DNA of 64,000 nt from Ichthyophis bannanicus (lineage: Eukaryota > Chordata > Amphibia > Gymnophiona > Ichthyophiidae), in contig CM066039.1 of the NCBI GenBank assembly GCA_033557465.1, positions 396,447,440-396,511,439 on the forward strand. Direction: 5' to 3'. Of this stretch, positions 1 through 11,026 are shown in pieces (positions within the stretch are counted from its first letter, which is position 1; the number at the start of each line of letters is the position of its first letter). The notes under the pieces were generated by a model. That model worked only from the letters and a program-made list of their open reading frames with translations. It was not told the DNA's origin and ran no database searches. The translations under genes and the position numbers were made by a program.

Positions 1-1375
1 GGCAGGCCTACAATGTAGACATAGATGTTTTATTTTGTTTAGGGAATCGATGTCTCATTACAAAATTTTAGACAGCCATAAGGCATGAATGAGGGTAGCT
101 GTCAATGCTAAGGTTGGTCCCCTCCAATCACTCTTCCAATTGTGGGACCACACCTCTTGTTCAGAGAATATATATATACCAACTCTCCCCCCCCCCCCCC
201 CGAAGCATGTTGACATCTCTCCCATCCCTCTTAAACCCCCAAGCATCACTGACCCCCTACCCCTTCAGGGCATAGTCACACTCCCCTTGGCAACTCAAGG
301 TGCCCTAAGAGCTACCCCCCAGATGAACTACTCTGGCCACCCACTCCCTGATCCCCATCGCTGGGGTGGCCGGGGTCATTGGTGTTTAGTGGCTGCAGAA
401 GCGATGCTCACGTGTTCCTGCTCAGCAAGTGGTCCAAATCCAAAATGGTACCCATGAACCCTAGTGGTAATCTTGCAGTGCTCCCACTGATCATCAATGA
501 CCCTCGGTAAACCTGCAGATGGGGATCGGGAGCAAGTGGCCTGCTTGGGGGGGGGGGGAGGCACTAGAGATGCCTTGAGTTGCCAAGGAGGGGGGCTCCT
601 AGAGGGCATGCTGGTTGGGGGGCCATGGAGGTTGTTCGTATCAGGGCTGCCTCAGGGGGAGGTGGCTGTGACTATGTCTTTTGGGTGGCGGTTAGGGGGG
701 TAGGAGTATTATTGATGATTTGGAGGATTGGGGGGGGGGAATTGCTGATATGTTTCTGGAGGATGGGGGAGATCGGGGAGGGCCCTGAGATGAGGGGAAG
801 GGGAGGGACTGAACTGTGATGATGAGCCAGTTGGCCTTCCCCTTGGGAACAGCAGTTTTAGCAGACTGTTCACATGCATGTGTGTCAGGAGGTTCCCACC
901 GTTTTTGTTCTCTCATGCAGCTTCCTACAGACCCCGCAGAGGAATCCAATGCAGCACTGCACCTATTTTACAAGAGGCTCTACAACAGGCAGAACATCTG
1001 TGTAAACTACTATCATAATTCTCCGTGTCCTTTCTAAAATCTGCCTTAAAATGTATTTTATATACCAGAGTGCAGGTAGAAATCTTGAAGGCTGATTTAA
1101 CGGAATGCTTCATTGCTGGTTTAAAGTCTTAGACTGAGTGAAAGGCATCTTAAAGCCTCAGAAATGTTTCCATGAAACAAATTTCAAAATACTTTTTTTT
1201 GCTTGAAAATCCATAAATAAGGACAATATGAAAACAAATTACCATCAAACCCAGGGGAAAAAGTTATTTAGAAAATACAATCCACAGTTGCACATAAGAT
1301 TTTATAAAAACAGAGCGAAACCCTGAAGCAACTTTGAAGACTTGAGCCAAAGGATCCCACTGCAGAGGTTATTTT
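1..1375. other. Unassigned intergenic sequence
   Basis: No gene or recognisable transposon was found. The stretch contains several C-runs (around 188-200) and G-runs (around 548-558 and 730-738). The short open frames here run through these low-complexity parts and have no domain signature. Confidence 0.5.
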
Positions 1376-1503
1376 ATTTATTTATTATTTATTTACATTC
1401 TCTTATATACCGCGCTATTCTGCATCAGTGCAGTTTACATTGAACAAACTGAAATTACATTGAACAGGGCATTATAACTTGGAGATAACTATTTTACAGG
1501 GAA
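1376..1503 (-). mobile_element. L2-like LINE 3' end fragment
   Basis: An A/T-rich (tttatttatt)-type stretch is followed by a 'ataccgcgctattctgcatcagtgcagtttaca'-type block. The same block occurs at about 1676-1712 and 33721-33752, each time on the minus strand after a poly-A-like tail. Around 1640-2283 it sits directly downstream of L2-like C-terminal coding sequence, so it is probably the family's 3' UTR. Confidence 0.6.
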
Positions 1504-1504
1504 C

Positions 1505-1638
1505 AAGGGCTATGGAGGGTTAAGTGGCTTGCCCAAGACCACAAGGAGCACCTGTGGGACTAGAAACCCCAGTCCTTCCGGCCCAAGGTTGCTGTCCTCT
1601 AGTGGGATTTGAACCCCCGACCTTTCGGCCTGAAGTAC
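1505..1638 (-). mobile_element. tRNA-headed SINE fragment
   Basis: Read on the minus strand there is a B-box-like ggttcaaatcc segment (around 1605-1617), then a body with a 'cttgggcaagccacttaaccctcc' block (around 1511-1534). The same body block is found in the SINEs at 44222-44365 and 44863-45080. It lies between two L2-like 3' fragments. It could instead be part of a composite LINE 3' UTR. Confidence 0.5.
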
Positions 1639-2283
1639 CTTTATTTATTTTTATTTTATTTATTTAAAGTTTCTTTTATACCGCACTATTCGGCATCAGC
1701 GCGGTTTACATGGAACAAAAACATCTCAGTACATTTAACAAGTATGAGTTTACAGATAACAGTTTAAGAACGTGGATAACTGGGATACTCTATTTGTAGA
1801 ACCATTCCATAAACTATTTACATAAGATCAACAAAAACATACGTATTTAAATTTACATGAGATCAACAACATAAATATTTCTAAGTGTATATACAACTGC
1901 ATTGCGTAATTTTAATACATTTGGGTTTTTGTTAAGCATTGGAGGTATATGTTGCAGGTGATCTATGTTACGGTGGCTGAAAGTATTCCGTGAATAAATA
2001 GTGCTTGATAGCCTTTCTGAATTGTTTAATATCTCGTATTGCTCTAATATCTGGGGGGAGTTTGTTCCAGCATCTAGGAGCAAAAGAAATAAATGCCCTG
2101 TTGATCGTTGATTGGGACCAATTTGTGGTTTCACTGGGTATGACTAGCATGTTTTCAGTGAGAGGTCTTCTTGCTCTTGTGCTAGGTGCTTTACAGATGA
2201 GGTCAGCGATCGCTGATGGCAAAATGTTATGGAAGGCCTTGAATGTGATAAGGAGTGCTTTATAAGTAAAGCACTCCTTATCC
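1639..2283 (-). mobile_element. L2-like LINE 3' part: RT C-terminal coding plus 3' UTR
   Basis: The minus-strand frame from about 2280 to 1968 encodes the C-terminal domain that follows reverse transcriptase in L2/CR1-group LINEs. Diagnostic pieces are YKALLITFKAFHNILP, PRCWNKLPPDIRAI and FRKAIKHYLF. It is followed by a 3' UTR ending in an A-rich tail near 1640. This C-terminal part is missing from the longer L2-like copy at 11160-13660, so the two may represent one family. It is a 5'-truncated, probably dead copy. Confidence 0.75.
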
Positions 2284-2429
2284 CCAACCTTGCCCCAACC
2301 ACTAGGCCACTCCTCCTTTACCATGAACATAAGTTGGAATAAACAGACATGTGCACCGCCAAAACAATGTTTGGTTTGCAATCATTTTAAACAAATATTT
2401 CCTGATTTTCAGACATTTTTTCATGTTCC

Positions 2430-2497
2430 TTTCACCTTTCCTCCCCCAGGCAAGAAGATTGATGCCAAGAGGGGGTGGCCTGCTGACTTTCTTAAGG
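2430..2497 (-). mobile_element. Fragment related to the hAT MITE at 7623-7995
   Basis: About 60 bases (ccccaggcaagaagattgat and flanks) match the reverse complement of about 7668-7716. No ends or target duplication are visible. Confidence 0.6.
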
Positions 2498-2502
2498 GGC
2501 AC

Positions 2503-2820
2503 ATTTACTAAAACGTGCTATGTTAGTCCCAAATGTTAGACCACACCAACTGGCAAACACACCTAGTGTGGGTACTTTTACTGCAACTCACTGAGGATCC
2601 AGGAAGTGCGCCCATCTCAACGGCAACAATCGCGGTTAGGCAGTGCCAATGATGCCCAGGCTAACCTCAATGTGCTATCAGTGCCCCTAACCCATGCAGC
2701 CACCTCACACCACGCATTAAGTAGGTAGTGCAGGACCCATGCTAACAGCACAGGTTGAGCAGCCTGCGGTAAATCTCTCGCTATCAATTAGCGCACTTTA
2801 GTAAACATGCTGTAAGTGTG
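2503..2820. mobile_element. Putative MITE with inverted ends
   Basis: The left part carries cacatttactaaaacgtgct. The right part, reverse-complemented, reads acagcatgtttactaaagtg. The shared acatgtttactaaa-type motif also appears at 20509-20524. No target duplication was identified, so the limits are approximate. Confidence 0.35.
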
Positions 2821-3436
2821 CAGATCATAAACACATTAATCTCCAGGCATGGGCATGCGCTTCACATTCATAGGAGCTCACACCAACCAAATTTGTGATC
2901 ACGAATAAAGGGATCCTGGTGGGTGGAGAGAGGCACAGCCCCGAGTCCTCAGTCACTAGCACATCGCTACACTCCTGAACTTGTCTGCTTTTCTTTTAAA
3001 CCAAAACCTCAGGTCCTGCAACGCATTCCCTTTTCCTTAATCACACCTGTATTGCTGAAACTCTTTCAAAAAACAAAATATTCCATTCAGTAAAGGGAAA
3101 GGTAGACAAGAGCACAAATTAACAGAAGCAAGTTCAGAAAATCAATTCCTAAGCTGCAGCTGGAAGCCTTTCTCCGGGCTAACTCCTGCGGGCTCTGGCA
3201 GACCAGTTCACACACAGTCAGCTCCTGCCTTAGGATACAGTCTTTCCACTCCCTCATGGGCCCCTGGGAGGCACCCTGCAATCTCTTCTGGCTGAAAGAA
3301 GCCCACACAAATAGATACATCTTCACCTGGGCATCTGTGCCAGCCATTCTTTCCAAAAATTCAAAACCACAATCCTATTTCAGAACCACACTTCGTGGAA
3401 AAGAACAGAAAAATATTCAAAGCTTCTCACAGTTTA
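2821..3436. other. Unassigned sequence
   Basis: I recognise no gene, RNA or transposon here. Base composition is ordinary and there is no obvious tandem repeat. Confidence 0.4.
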
Positions 3437-3560
3437 CATAAGAACATAAGATATGCTATACGGGGTCAGACCAAGATCCATCAAGCCCAGTATCCTGTTT
3501 GCATCAGTGGCCAATCTAGGTCACAAGTTCCTAGCAGGTTCCACAATGCTTGTATTGTAT
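3437..3560 (-). mobile_element. CR1-type LINE 3' tail fragment
   Basis: It contains acataagaacataagatatg followed by a ggtcagaccaagatccatca block and the 'gtggccaatctaggtcacaagt' block. The same order is found at the 3' end of the CR1 copies at 34870-36133 and 42750-43258. It is only the 3' UTR end, on the minus strand. Confidence 0.8.
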
Positions 3561-3699
3561 CTCTCCTAGCCACAGAAGGCGCACTGAGGTTTGATCCCTC
3601 GCACTCTATGCTGAAACTTTGAAGGCAGTGAAATGGGATGCAGGCTGCTACGTCCCTAAATTATCCTGTGTCTCAAATATTGAGAAAGAACACTTGCAT

Positions 3700-3960
3700 G
3701 TTACGTTAGGCTCTCTCTCTCTGGCCTTATTCAAATCAGGGCTAAAACTTCATTTTATGAGACTACTTTAGGCTCCTGATCCGCTTAGTCTCCTGTTTAC
3801 CTCCTTTGTCTCCTCACCATTCCCCTAGACATATCCTAGTCTCCAGGTGAGTGCTGTCAGCGCTGATGAGCAGGGACTGTCTCTTATTCATCTCTGTACA
3901 ATGCTGCATATCCCTAGTAGTGCTATACAAATGATTATTAGTAGTAATAAATAAAAGGGA
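3700..3960 (+). mobile_element. Old LINE 3' end (L2/CR1-like)
   Basis: A coding trace around 3726-3760 resembles the LFKSGLKLHF segment of LINE C-termini. A 'gagcagggactgt' block and a 'agtagtgctatacaaatgat' end with an ATT/AGT-rich tail follow. The same blocks recur at about 43640-43690 and 55490-55530. The copy is degraded. Confidence 0.5.
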
Positions 3961-4011
3961 GAATGGGCTAAGAAGCTCAAGTCAAAAAAGTCCTAGGATG
4001 TCACTTTATTC

Positions 4012-4091
4012 TTTTGTGCTTAGTTCTAATTTCAGCTCTACCAGAGATGTGTGTCAATCACTTTATCTCTCTGAGCCCTGATTAATGATGG
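4012..4091. repeat. Left 80-bp direct repeat flanking the BovB LINE
   Basis: It matches 6969-7048 at 78 of 80 positions. Differences are t/c within ttctaatYtcagc and g/a within agagatRtgtg. The two copies abut the 3' and 5' ends of the element exactly, so they are best read as an unusually long target-site duplication. Confidence 0.85.
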
Positions 4092-6968
4092 TTGTTGTTG
4101 TTAAGTGCCGTCGCGTCGGAGTCGACTCATGGCGACCCTCTGGATAGCTATCCTAAATTGTGTTCGGTCTTCAGTCAGGCGGCTCATTGTTGACAGACTG
4201 GTACCCGTAGCTGCTGTTATTGTATCGATCCATCTCATTGCTGGCCTTCCTCTTTTGCGTTGACCTTCTATCTTGCCAAGCATGATGTCTTTCTCTAATG
4301 ATCTCTCTCTTCGCATGATGTGGCCAAAGTATGAAAGTCAAAGTCTTGTCATCTGAGCTTCTAAAGAAAGCTTAGGTTTGATCTCCTCTAGTACCGACTG
4401 GTTTGTTCTTCGGGCAGTCCATGGTATACACAGTATTCGCCGCCAGCACCATAATTCAAAGGCATCAATTTTCTTCCTGTCTGTCTTTTTCACTGTCCAG
4501 CTTTCACATCCATATGATGTTATTGAAAATACCATGGCTTGAACAAGTCGAATCTTTGTATGGAGAGAGACATCTCTGCTCTTGAGAATCTTATCTAGGT
4601 CTTTCATAGCCATTCTGCCAAAAGCAATGCGTCGTTTGATTTCTTGACTGCTTGTTGCTTCTTTATTGATAGTTGATCCAAGTAGGTTAAAGTTGTTCAC
4701 AATTTCAATTTCTTCTCCTTCAACGATGAACCTGTTGATTATGCCAGTTGTCATGATCTTTGTCTTCTTTACATTAAGGTGCAGACCCATTTTGAGACTA
4801 TGTTCTTTGATAGTGAGAAGCAAATGTTTCAGATCATCTTCACTTTCAGCCAGTAATGTGGTATCATCAGCACAGCAAAGGTTGTTGATGAGTCTTCCAC
4901 CAATCTTCACACCTCTGTTGTCTTCATACAATCCTGCTTCTCTGATGATTTGTTCTGCATATAAATTAAACAGGTAGGGGGAAAGTATACAGCCTTGTCT
5001 TATACCTTTGCTTATTTTAAACCATTCTGTTTCTCCTTGTTCCGTTCGAACTGTTGCTTCTTGATCAATGTACAGATTGCGCAAGAGAATGATCAGGTGT
5101 TCTGGTATACCCATGCTTCTTAATGTGGCCCAGAGTTTCTCATGGTTTACATAGTCAAAAGCCTTGCTATAGTCGATAAAGCACAAATAGATATCCTTTT
5201 GGTATTCTTTAGTCTTTTCAAGGATCCATCTCACATCTGCAATGATGTCTCTCGTTCCTCGCCCTTTCCTGAACCCTGCTCGCACTTCAGGTAGTTCTTG
5301 TTCCAGGTATGGTTTTAGTCTCTTTTGAATAATCTTCAGTAGAATCTTGCTGGCATGTGGGATCAGAGCGATTGTTCGATAATTTCCACAGTCAGTTGGA
5401 TCACCTTTCTTTAGTATTGGTATAAACACAGATCTTTTCCAGTCAGTTGGCCATGATGTTGTCTTCCATTTTTCTTGGCAGAGCCTTGTAAGTATGGTAA
5501 CAGCTGCATCAGATTGCTGCAATACTTCTATAGGAATGCTATCAATGCCTGGTGCTTTGTTCTTTGATAAGGCTTTCAATGCTGCTTCAACTTCTTCTTT
5601 CATCACCAATGGTTCCCAATCATAAGGTACAGGTTGAAACGGCTGTTGGTCCACTTGATCTTTATCTTATAAAAACTCTGTATATTCCTTCCACCTTTTC
5701 TTGATCTTCTCAGCATCATTCAACATAGATCCTTGAGCATCTTGTAACATTCCAATTCGAGGCTGGAACCTTTTCTTTAACTCTCGTAGTTTTAGGAAAG
5801 CCAATCTTGTTCTTCCTCTAATAGTTTCTGCTTCTATTTCCTTGCAAGTGTCATTGTAGTACTTTTCCTTGTCCTGTCTTGCTGCACGTTGGAAATCTCT
5901 GAGTTCTGCGATTGTCTTTCTTTCTCCTCTGGCTTTAGCTTCTCTGCGTTTCTGGGCAATTTTCAGAGTTTCTTCAGTCATCCATTTTGGCCGCTTTTGC
6001 TTTTTCACCTTTTGTAGAGACTTCTCGCTTTCTTCCAACACAACCTTCTTGATGTCATTCCATAACTCTTCCGGAGCTCTGTCATTTGTATCTAAAGCAG
6101 CAAATTGATTTTGCAGGCAGTCTTTAAATTCCAGTGGTATATTCTCAAGGTCATATTTTGCTGCATTCATGAGTGGTTTGCTCTTTTTCAACTTTAGCTT
6201 GAGTTTGCATACTAGTAGTTGATGATCTGTACCACAGTCAGTTCCAGGTTTTGTCTTTGTTGATGTTACAGAACTTTTCCATCGTTGACTTCCACAGATG
6301 TAGTCAATTTGATTTTTATACAATCCATTGGGTGAAATCCATGTGTACATCCGCCGCTTGTGTTGCTGGAAGAAGGTGTTTGAGATGAATAGATCATTGG
6401 TCTTGCAGAATTCTATCAGTCTTTCTCCAGCTTCATTTCTGTTGCCAAGTCCATATTTTCCAACTACTTTGCCTTCTTCTTTGTTGCCAACTTTTGCGTT
6501 CCAGTCACCCATGACTATCAGGATATCCTGTTTGCATGTTCTGTCAATTTCAGCTTGTACTTGTTCATAGAACTCTTCAATTTCATTCTCTTCTGCAGCT
6601 GTTGTTGGGGCATATACTTGAATTATAGTTGTGTTGATAGGCAATCCTCGTAGACGAATAGAGATTAAGTGTTCGCTGACTGCATTGTATTTCATTACAG
6701 TTCTTGCAAGTTTCTTCTTTATTATAAATGCAACACCATTTCTTCTTCGTCTTTCATTTCCAGCATAGTAGACCATGTGATCATCTGATGCAAAGTGCCC
6801 GATGCCAGTCCATTTCAGTTCGCTGACACCCAACAGCTCAAGTTGTACACGTTCCATTTCATTCTTGACCACCTCCAACTTTCCTTGGTTCATGCTTTGT
6901 ATGTTCCATGTTCCAATGCGTAAGACATCTTTACAGCTTCTGACTCTCATTTCATGCGCAGACTCTCA
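4092..6968 (-). mobile_element. RTE-clade (BovB-type) LINE, near full length
   Basis: The element encodes one endonuclease-reverse transcriptase frame. Its 3' end, read on the minus strand, is cgacggcacttaacaacaac, the typical BovB-type end with an (ACA)n tail rather than poly-A. The 5' end lies only about 18 bases upstream of the ORF start, so the 5' UTR is very short or slightly truncated. The 80-bp direct repeats mark both ends. Only two in-frame stops break the frame, which implies a fairly recent insertion. Confidence 0.92.
4101..6950 (-). pseudogene. BovB-type ORF: AP endonuclease, RT and C-terminal domain, two in-frame stops
   Basis: The protein makes a new LINE copy by nicking target DNA and priming reverse transcription from the nick. 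The N-terminal ~240 residues are an AP-type endonuclease (GTWNIQSMNQGKLE near residue 14; IVMGDWNAKVG near 145; QIDYICGSQRWKSS near 215). A linker is followed by RT motifs IDSIPIEVLQQ, GFRKGRGTRD, FIDYSKAFD, GIRQGCILSPYLF and the C-terminal SYGCESWTVKK and WCWRRIL. All segments are in one frame. An ochre codon at 5667-5669 separates EN from RT, and an opal codon at 4338-4340 separates RT from the last ~75 residues. The catalytic box reads CADD where the family normally has YADD. The copy is therefore unlikely to be active, although it is otherwise well preserved. Confidence 0.9.
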
Positions 6969-7048
6969 TTTTGTGCTTAGTTCTAATCTCAGCTCTACCA
7001 GAGATATGTGTCAATCACTTTATCTCTCTGAGCCCTGATTAATGATGG
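6969..7048. repeat. Right 80-bp direct repeat flanking the BovB LINE
   Basis: Partner of 4012-4091 (78/80 identical). It begins immediately after the element's 5' end. Confidence 0.85.
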
Positions 7049-7285
7049 TAATTAGATAATTATACTTTCCTCTGCTCTTTGGAACCTTTTGTGCTGCACA
7101 ATTTTCAGAAAGGTATTGATCAGTCCATGACTTTCAGATTTAAAAGGTTGAAATCACTCCAGAAGTTATGAGATGATCTCTATGATACTTTTTTTCCAAC
7201 GGGAAGTGTGGGGGGTGGGGGGGAGGGGTGGCGGGGCAGCACCCATTGAGATGACATTAAATGCACCTGCATTTAGCATGTGGCA
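7049..7285. other. Unassigned sequence between two BovB copies
   Basis: AT-rich, with a G-rich stretch at about 7208-7236. No coding or repeat signature was recognised. Confidence 0.4.
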
Positions 7286-7622
7286 CCCCCATGAAGACTT
7301 CCTGAAGCATCTGCTTATCAAGATCAAGGAACAGAGTCTTAAATTTGGCTGCGCTTTAACATGAAGAAGGCCATCTGGAAAATCAATAATTTCATCCTTG
7401 ATGGAGAAGAAGTAGAAATAATAGAATCAATAATCAATAAAGAAATGACAAGCAGTCAAGAAATCCAACAATGCCTTGCTCTTGGCAGAATGGCTATGAA
7501 GGATCTGGATAAAGTTTCACCTTGTCCAAGTTGTGGTATTTTCAATAATGTCATATGGATGTGAAGAAGACAGACGGGAAGAAAAGTGATGCCTTTGAAT
7601 TATGGTGTTGGTGAAGAAGACT

Positions 7623-7995
7623 CAGGGTCGGCCCATCCACTAGGCAAATTAGGCATTCACCTAGGGCAGCAGGCCTTCCCCCTTGGCATCAATCTTCTTG
7701 CCTGGGGGAGGGAAGGTGGTACGGCGATCCCTCCACTGCGTCAAGCTTTAAAGTGCCCGTACTGGTGTGCTCATAGGTCGCCATTCTTGCGCCCTCCAAC
7801 AGGAAGTTGTGTCAAAGGGGGACAAGAGCGTCATGCTGTGAGTGCGTCAGCATGGTTACTTTAAGGCCCAATGCAGTGGAGGGATCGCCATGCCACCCTC
7901 TCTTCCCCAGGTGAGAAGATGGATGCTGGGAGGGGGGGGGGGCAGGCAGCATGGAGGGTCTACCTAGGGCAGCAGAAATCCTCAGGCCGACTCCG
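7623..7995. mobile_element. hAT-type MITE inserted in BovB
   Basis: The left end begins cagggtcggccc and the reverse complement of the right end begins cggagtcggcct. Flanking 8-bp sequences agaagact (7615-7622) and agaacact (7996-8003) match at 7 of 8. The BovB sequence continues across the insertion, which confirms both ends. At 373 bp it is non-autonomous. A second homology block is at 2430-2497. Confidence 0.82.
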
Positions 7996-8124
7996 AGAAC
8001 ACTGTGTATACCATGGACTGCCCAAAGAACAAATCAGTTGATATTTGAGGAGATCAAATCTAAGCTGTCATGAGAAACCCAGCTGACAAGACTTCAACTT
8101 TCCAACTTTGGACACAACATGCAA

Positions 8125-8364
8125 GAAGAGAGATCGTTAGGGAAAGATGTCATGCTTAGCAAGGTTGAACAAGAAGAGAGATCATTAGGGAAAGACGTCA
8201 GGCTTTGCAAGGTTGAACAAGAAGAGAGAGTGTTAGGGAAAGACATCATGCTTTGCAAGGTTGAACAAGAAGAGAGATCGTTAGGGAAAGATGTCATGCT
8301 TTGCAAGGTTGAACAAGAAGAGAGATCAGTAGGGAAAGACGTCATGCTTAGCAAGGTTGAACAG
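8125..8364 (+). repeat. Five tandem 48-bp units inside the BovB coding region
   Basis: Five units of 48 bp translate in one frame as five near-copies of a 16-residue block (EERSLGKDVMLCKVEQ type). This block occurs once in the intact BovB protein (ERSLEKDIMLGKIEGQ). The period is a multiple of three, so the frame stays open across all five units. Confidence 0.92.
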
Positions 8365-8467
8365 TAATGCAAAAGAGGAAGGCCGGCAATGAGATGTACA
8401 ACAGTAGCTAACGATGCCACTCTATCAATAATTAGCCACCTGACTAAAGACCGAACACAGTTTAAGA

Positions 8468-10630
8468 CAGGGTTCGACAAACCCCAGGTGCCAGGTCGCC
8501 ATAGTAACCAAAAAACTGGACCTGGCACCCGGGGCTCAGAGTACATGGGCAGAAGCACTAGCCCATATCTGCCCACAGGGATCCCAACATCCCCGGGGAG
8601 ACGCAATTGGGGGAGCCAGTGTCTGCCTACGGGAATTGCAACCCCCGCAGGCAGAAGTGCTTTCAGGGACAGCCAGTGTCTGAACAGCCTGCAAAAAAAT
8701 GTTAGAGATTTTTGCACAGATTAAAGGAGCAGTACCTTTTATAGTAGCTAATGGAGGACAGTAGGTGAGTGCAAGGGTGGGAGAGGTTGAAAGGGAGAGT
8801 CCAGGAAAGGATACAGAGTTGGGGAGTTGGGGGAGAGACAGAAGGAGAGGGGTTGGAGGGGGGGAAGGGAAGAGTGCAAGGAATTGAAGGGTTAAGAGAT
8901 GAATGCATGGGAATTAGGGCATAATGTGTATGTGCAAAAGGTGCACCCCTCTCCTGCCACCGACACACAGGCACCCCACATCTGCCCCACACACACATGC
9001 AAGCACCCCATGTCCGCACCACACACACATATGCAGGCACCCCTCTCCTGCCACCCACACACAGCCACCCAACCTCTGCACCACACACACACATGCAGGC
9101 ACCCCCCTCCTGCCACCCATACACAGGCACCACATGTCCAGACCACACACACACAGGCACCCCACGTCCACACCACACACACACATGCAGGCACCCCCCT
9201 CCTGCCACACACACACACAGGCACCCCACATCCACACCATACACACATAGGCACCCCACATCCACACCACACACACACATGCAGGCACCCCCTCCTGCCA
9301 CCCACACAGGCACCCCACCTCCACACCACACACACACACAGGCACCCCACATCTGCACCATACACACACATGCATGCACGCCCTTCCTGCCACCCACACA
9401 CAGGCACCCCACATCCACACCACACATACACAGGCACCCCATGTCCACACTACACACTCACATGCAGGCATCCCCCTCCTGCCACCCACACACAGGCACC
9501 CCACCTCCGCACCACCCACACACAGACACCCCACCTCCACACCACACACACATGCAGGCACCCCCCTCCTGCCATCCACACACAGGCACCCCACGTCCAC
9601 ACCACACATACACAGGCACCCCACCTCCTCACTACACACACATGCAAGCACCACACCTCTGCACCAGATACACATGCAAGCACCCCACCTCTGCAACACA
9701 CACACACACACACACGCACCCCACCTCCACACCACACACACACAGGAATCCCACATACACACCACACACACACATGCAGGCACCCCCCTCCTGCCACACA
9801 CACACAGGCATCCCACATACACACCACACACACACATGCAGGCACCCCCCTCCTGCCACCCACACACAGGCACCCCACATCCACACCAAACACACACACA
9901 TGCAGGCACCCCCCTCCTGCCACCCACACATGGGCACCCCACCTCTGCACCACACACATACACAGGCACCCAACCTCTGCACCACCCACACACAGGCACC
10001 CCACACACACACATGCAGGCACCCCCTCCTGCCACCCACACACAGGCACCCCACCTCCACACCACACACACATGCACCCCCTCCTGTCACCCCCACACAG
10101 GCACCCCACATCCACACCGCACACACACAGGCACCCCACATCCACACCGCACACACACATGCAGGCACCCCCCTCCTGCTACCCAAACACAGGTACCCCA
10201 CCTCCGCACCACATACACATGCACCCCCCTTCTGCCACCCACACGCAGGCACCCCACGTCCACACCACACACACACAGGCACTCCATGTCCACACCATAC
10301 ACACACATGCAGGCACCCCCCTCCTGATACCCACACACAGGCACCCCACCTCTGCACCACACACACATGCACCCCCCTACTGTCACCCACACACAGGCAC
10401 CCCATGTCTACACCACACACACACAGATGCAGGCACCCCTCTCCTGCCATCCACACACAGACACCCCACATCCATAGCACCCACACACAGGCACCACACA
10501 TCTGCACCACACACACACAGGCACCCCACCTCTGCACCACACACACATGCAAGCACCACACACACACACACCACCTCTGCATCACTCACAAACACACACA
10601 CAGGCACCCTACCTCCACACTGTATGCACG

Positions 10631-10677
<47 letters not shown>

Positions 10678-10934
10678 ACACACACAGAGGTGTAGCTTAT
10701 AGAGTCAGTATGGGTGGTGCGAAAGGGAGGAGGAGGAGTGGGGCCACCACCTTCTATTGGCACTTTGCAGTGGTCCATTAAGAGTTTGATTTATTAAGCT
10801 TTTTCCCATGGAATCAGGCCTTAAAACCTGAAAATGTAACTGTGATACACCTTTTTGGAAGGGCAGGGCCTGCACTGTGATCTAGGGTTCAGCTACTGGC
10901 TCCTAGATTCCATGAAAATTTGTTAAGGCCTGAG
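8468..10934. mobile_element. hAT-like non-autonomous element carrying a CA-rich minisatellite
   Basis: The left end is cagggttcgacaaa and the reverse complement of the right end is caggccttaacaaa (10 of 14 match). The direct repeat gtttaaga occurs at 8460-8467 and 10935-10942. The right copy is offset two bases from the CTG end. The two flanks are consecutive parts of one BovB copy, which independently fixes the insertion. The left 300 bases contain partial inverted repeats, and the centre is a 1.7-kb minisatellite. No transposase is encoded. Confidence 0.75.
8940..10690. repeat. CA-rich minisatellite ending in a (CA)n run
   Basis: Irregular tandem units combine (CA)4-6 with segments like atgcaggcacccccctcctg and ggcaccccacatccacacca. 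It ends in a (CA)n microsatellite at about 10632-10686. Long His/Thr/Pro-rich frames on + and Cys/Val/Gly-rich frames on - are by-products of the repeat and are not genes. Confidence 0.9.
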
Positions 10935-10942
10935 GTTTAAGA

Positions 10943-10990
10943 CAACTATCCAGAGTGTCAGCATGACTCAATGGCACTTAACAACAACAT
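10943..10990 (+). mobile_element. 3' tail of the interrupted BovB relic
   Basis: caactatccagagtgtcagc followed by gactcaatggcacttaacaacaac continues the copy broken at 8467. The equivalent bases in the 4092-6968 element are contiguous. It ends in the family's ACA-rich tail. Confidence 0.85.
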
Positions 10991-11026
10991 TTATGCCTGG
11001 AGCTAACCGCAGTTTGCAGTCCACAC

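Larger units (their letters stand above)
7286..8467 (+). pseudogene. Second BovB LINE relic (RT C-terminal half), 5'-truncated and interrupted
   Basis: Plus-strand fragments match the protein of the 4101-6950 copy in order. They include LLIKIKEQSLKFG (around 7306-7346), NNFILDGEEVEIIESIINKE and SSQEIQQCLALGRMAMKDLDK (7380-7510), and the DNA for the WCWRR-to-ACTVYTMDCP region on both sides of a hAT insertion at 7623-7995. A fivefold 48-bp duplication follows at 8125-8364, then the RKRGRPAMR-type end. At 8467 a second hAT-like insertion interrupts the copy, and its last ~45 bases resume at 10943. Frameshifts and stops are numerous. This is an older copy than the one at 4092-6968. Confidence 0.85.

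Noticed and set aside
3087..3356. Possible small membrane protein on the minus strand
   Set aside because: It has a hydrophobic end but no start context, homology or supporting neighbours; chance is more likely.
8094..8717. 207-codon minus-strand Leu/Ser-rich frame
   Set aside because: It is the antisense of the fivefold BovB duplication.
8899..10781. Very long open frames (up to ~598 codons) on both strands
   Set aside because: They are translations of the CA-rich minisatellite (His/Thr/Pro or Cys/Val/Gly repeats), with no domain or start context.
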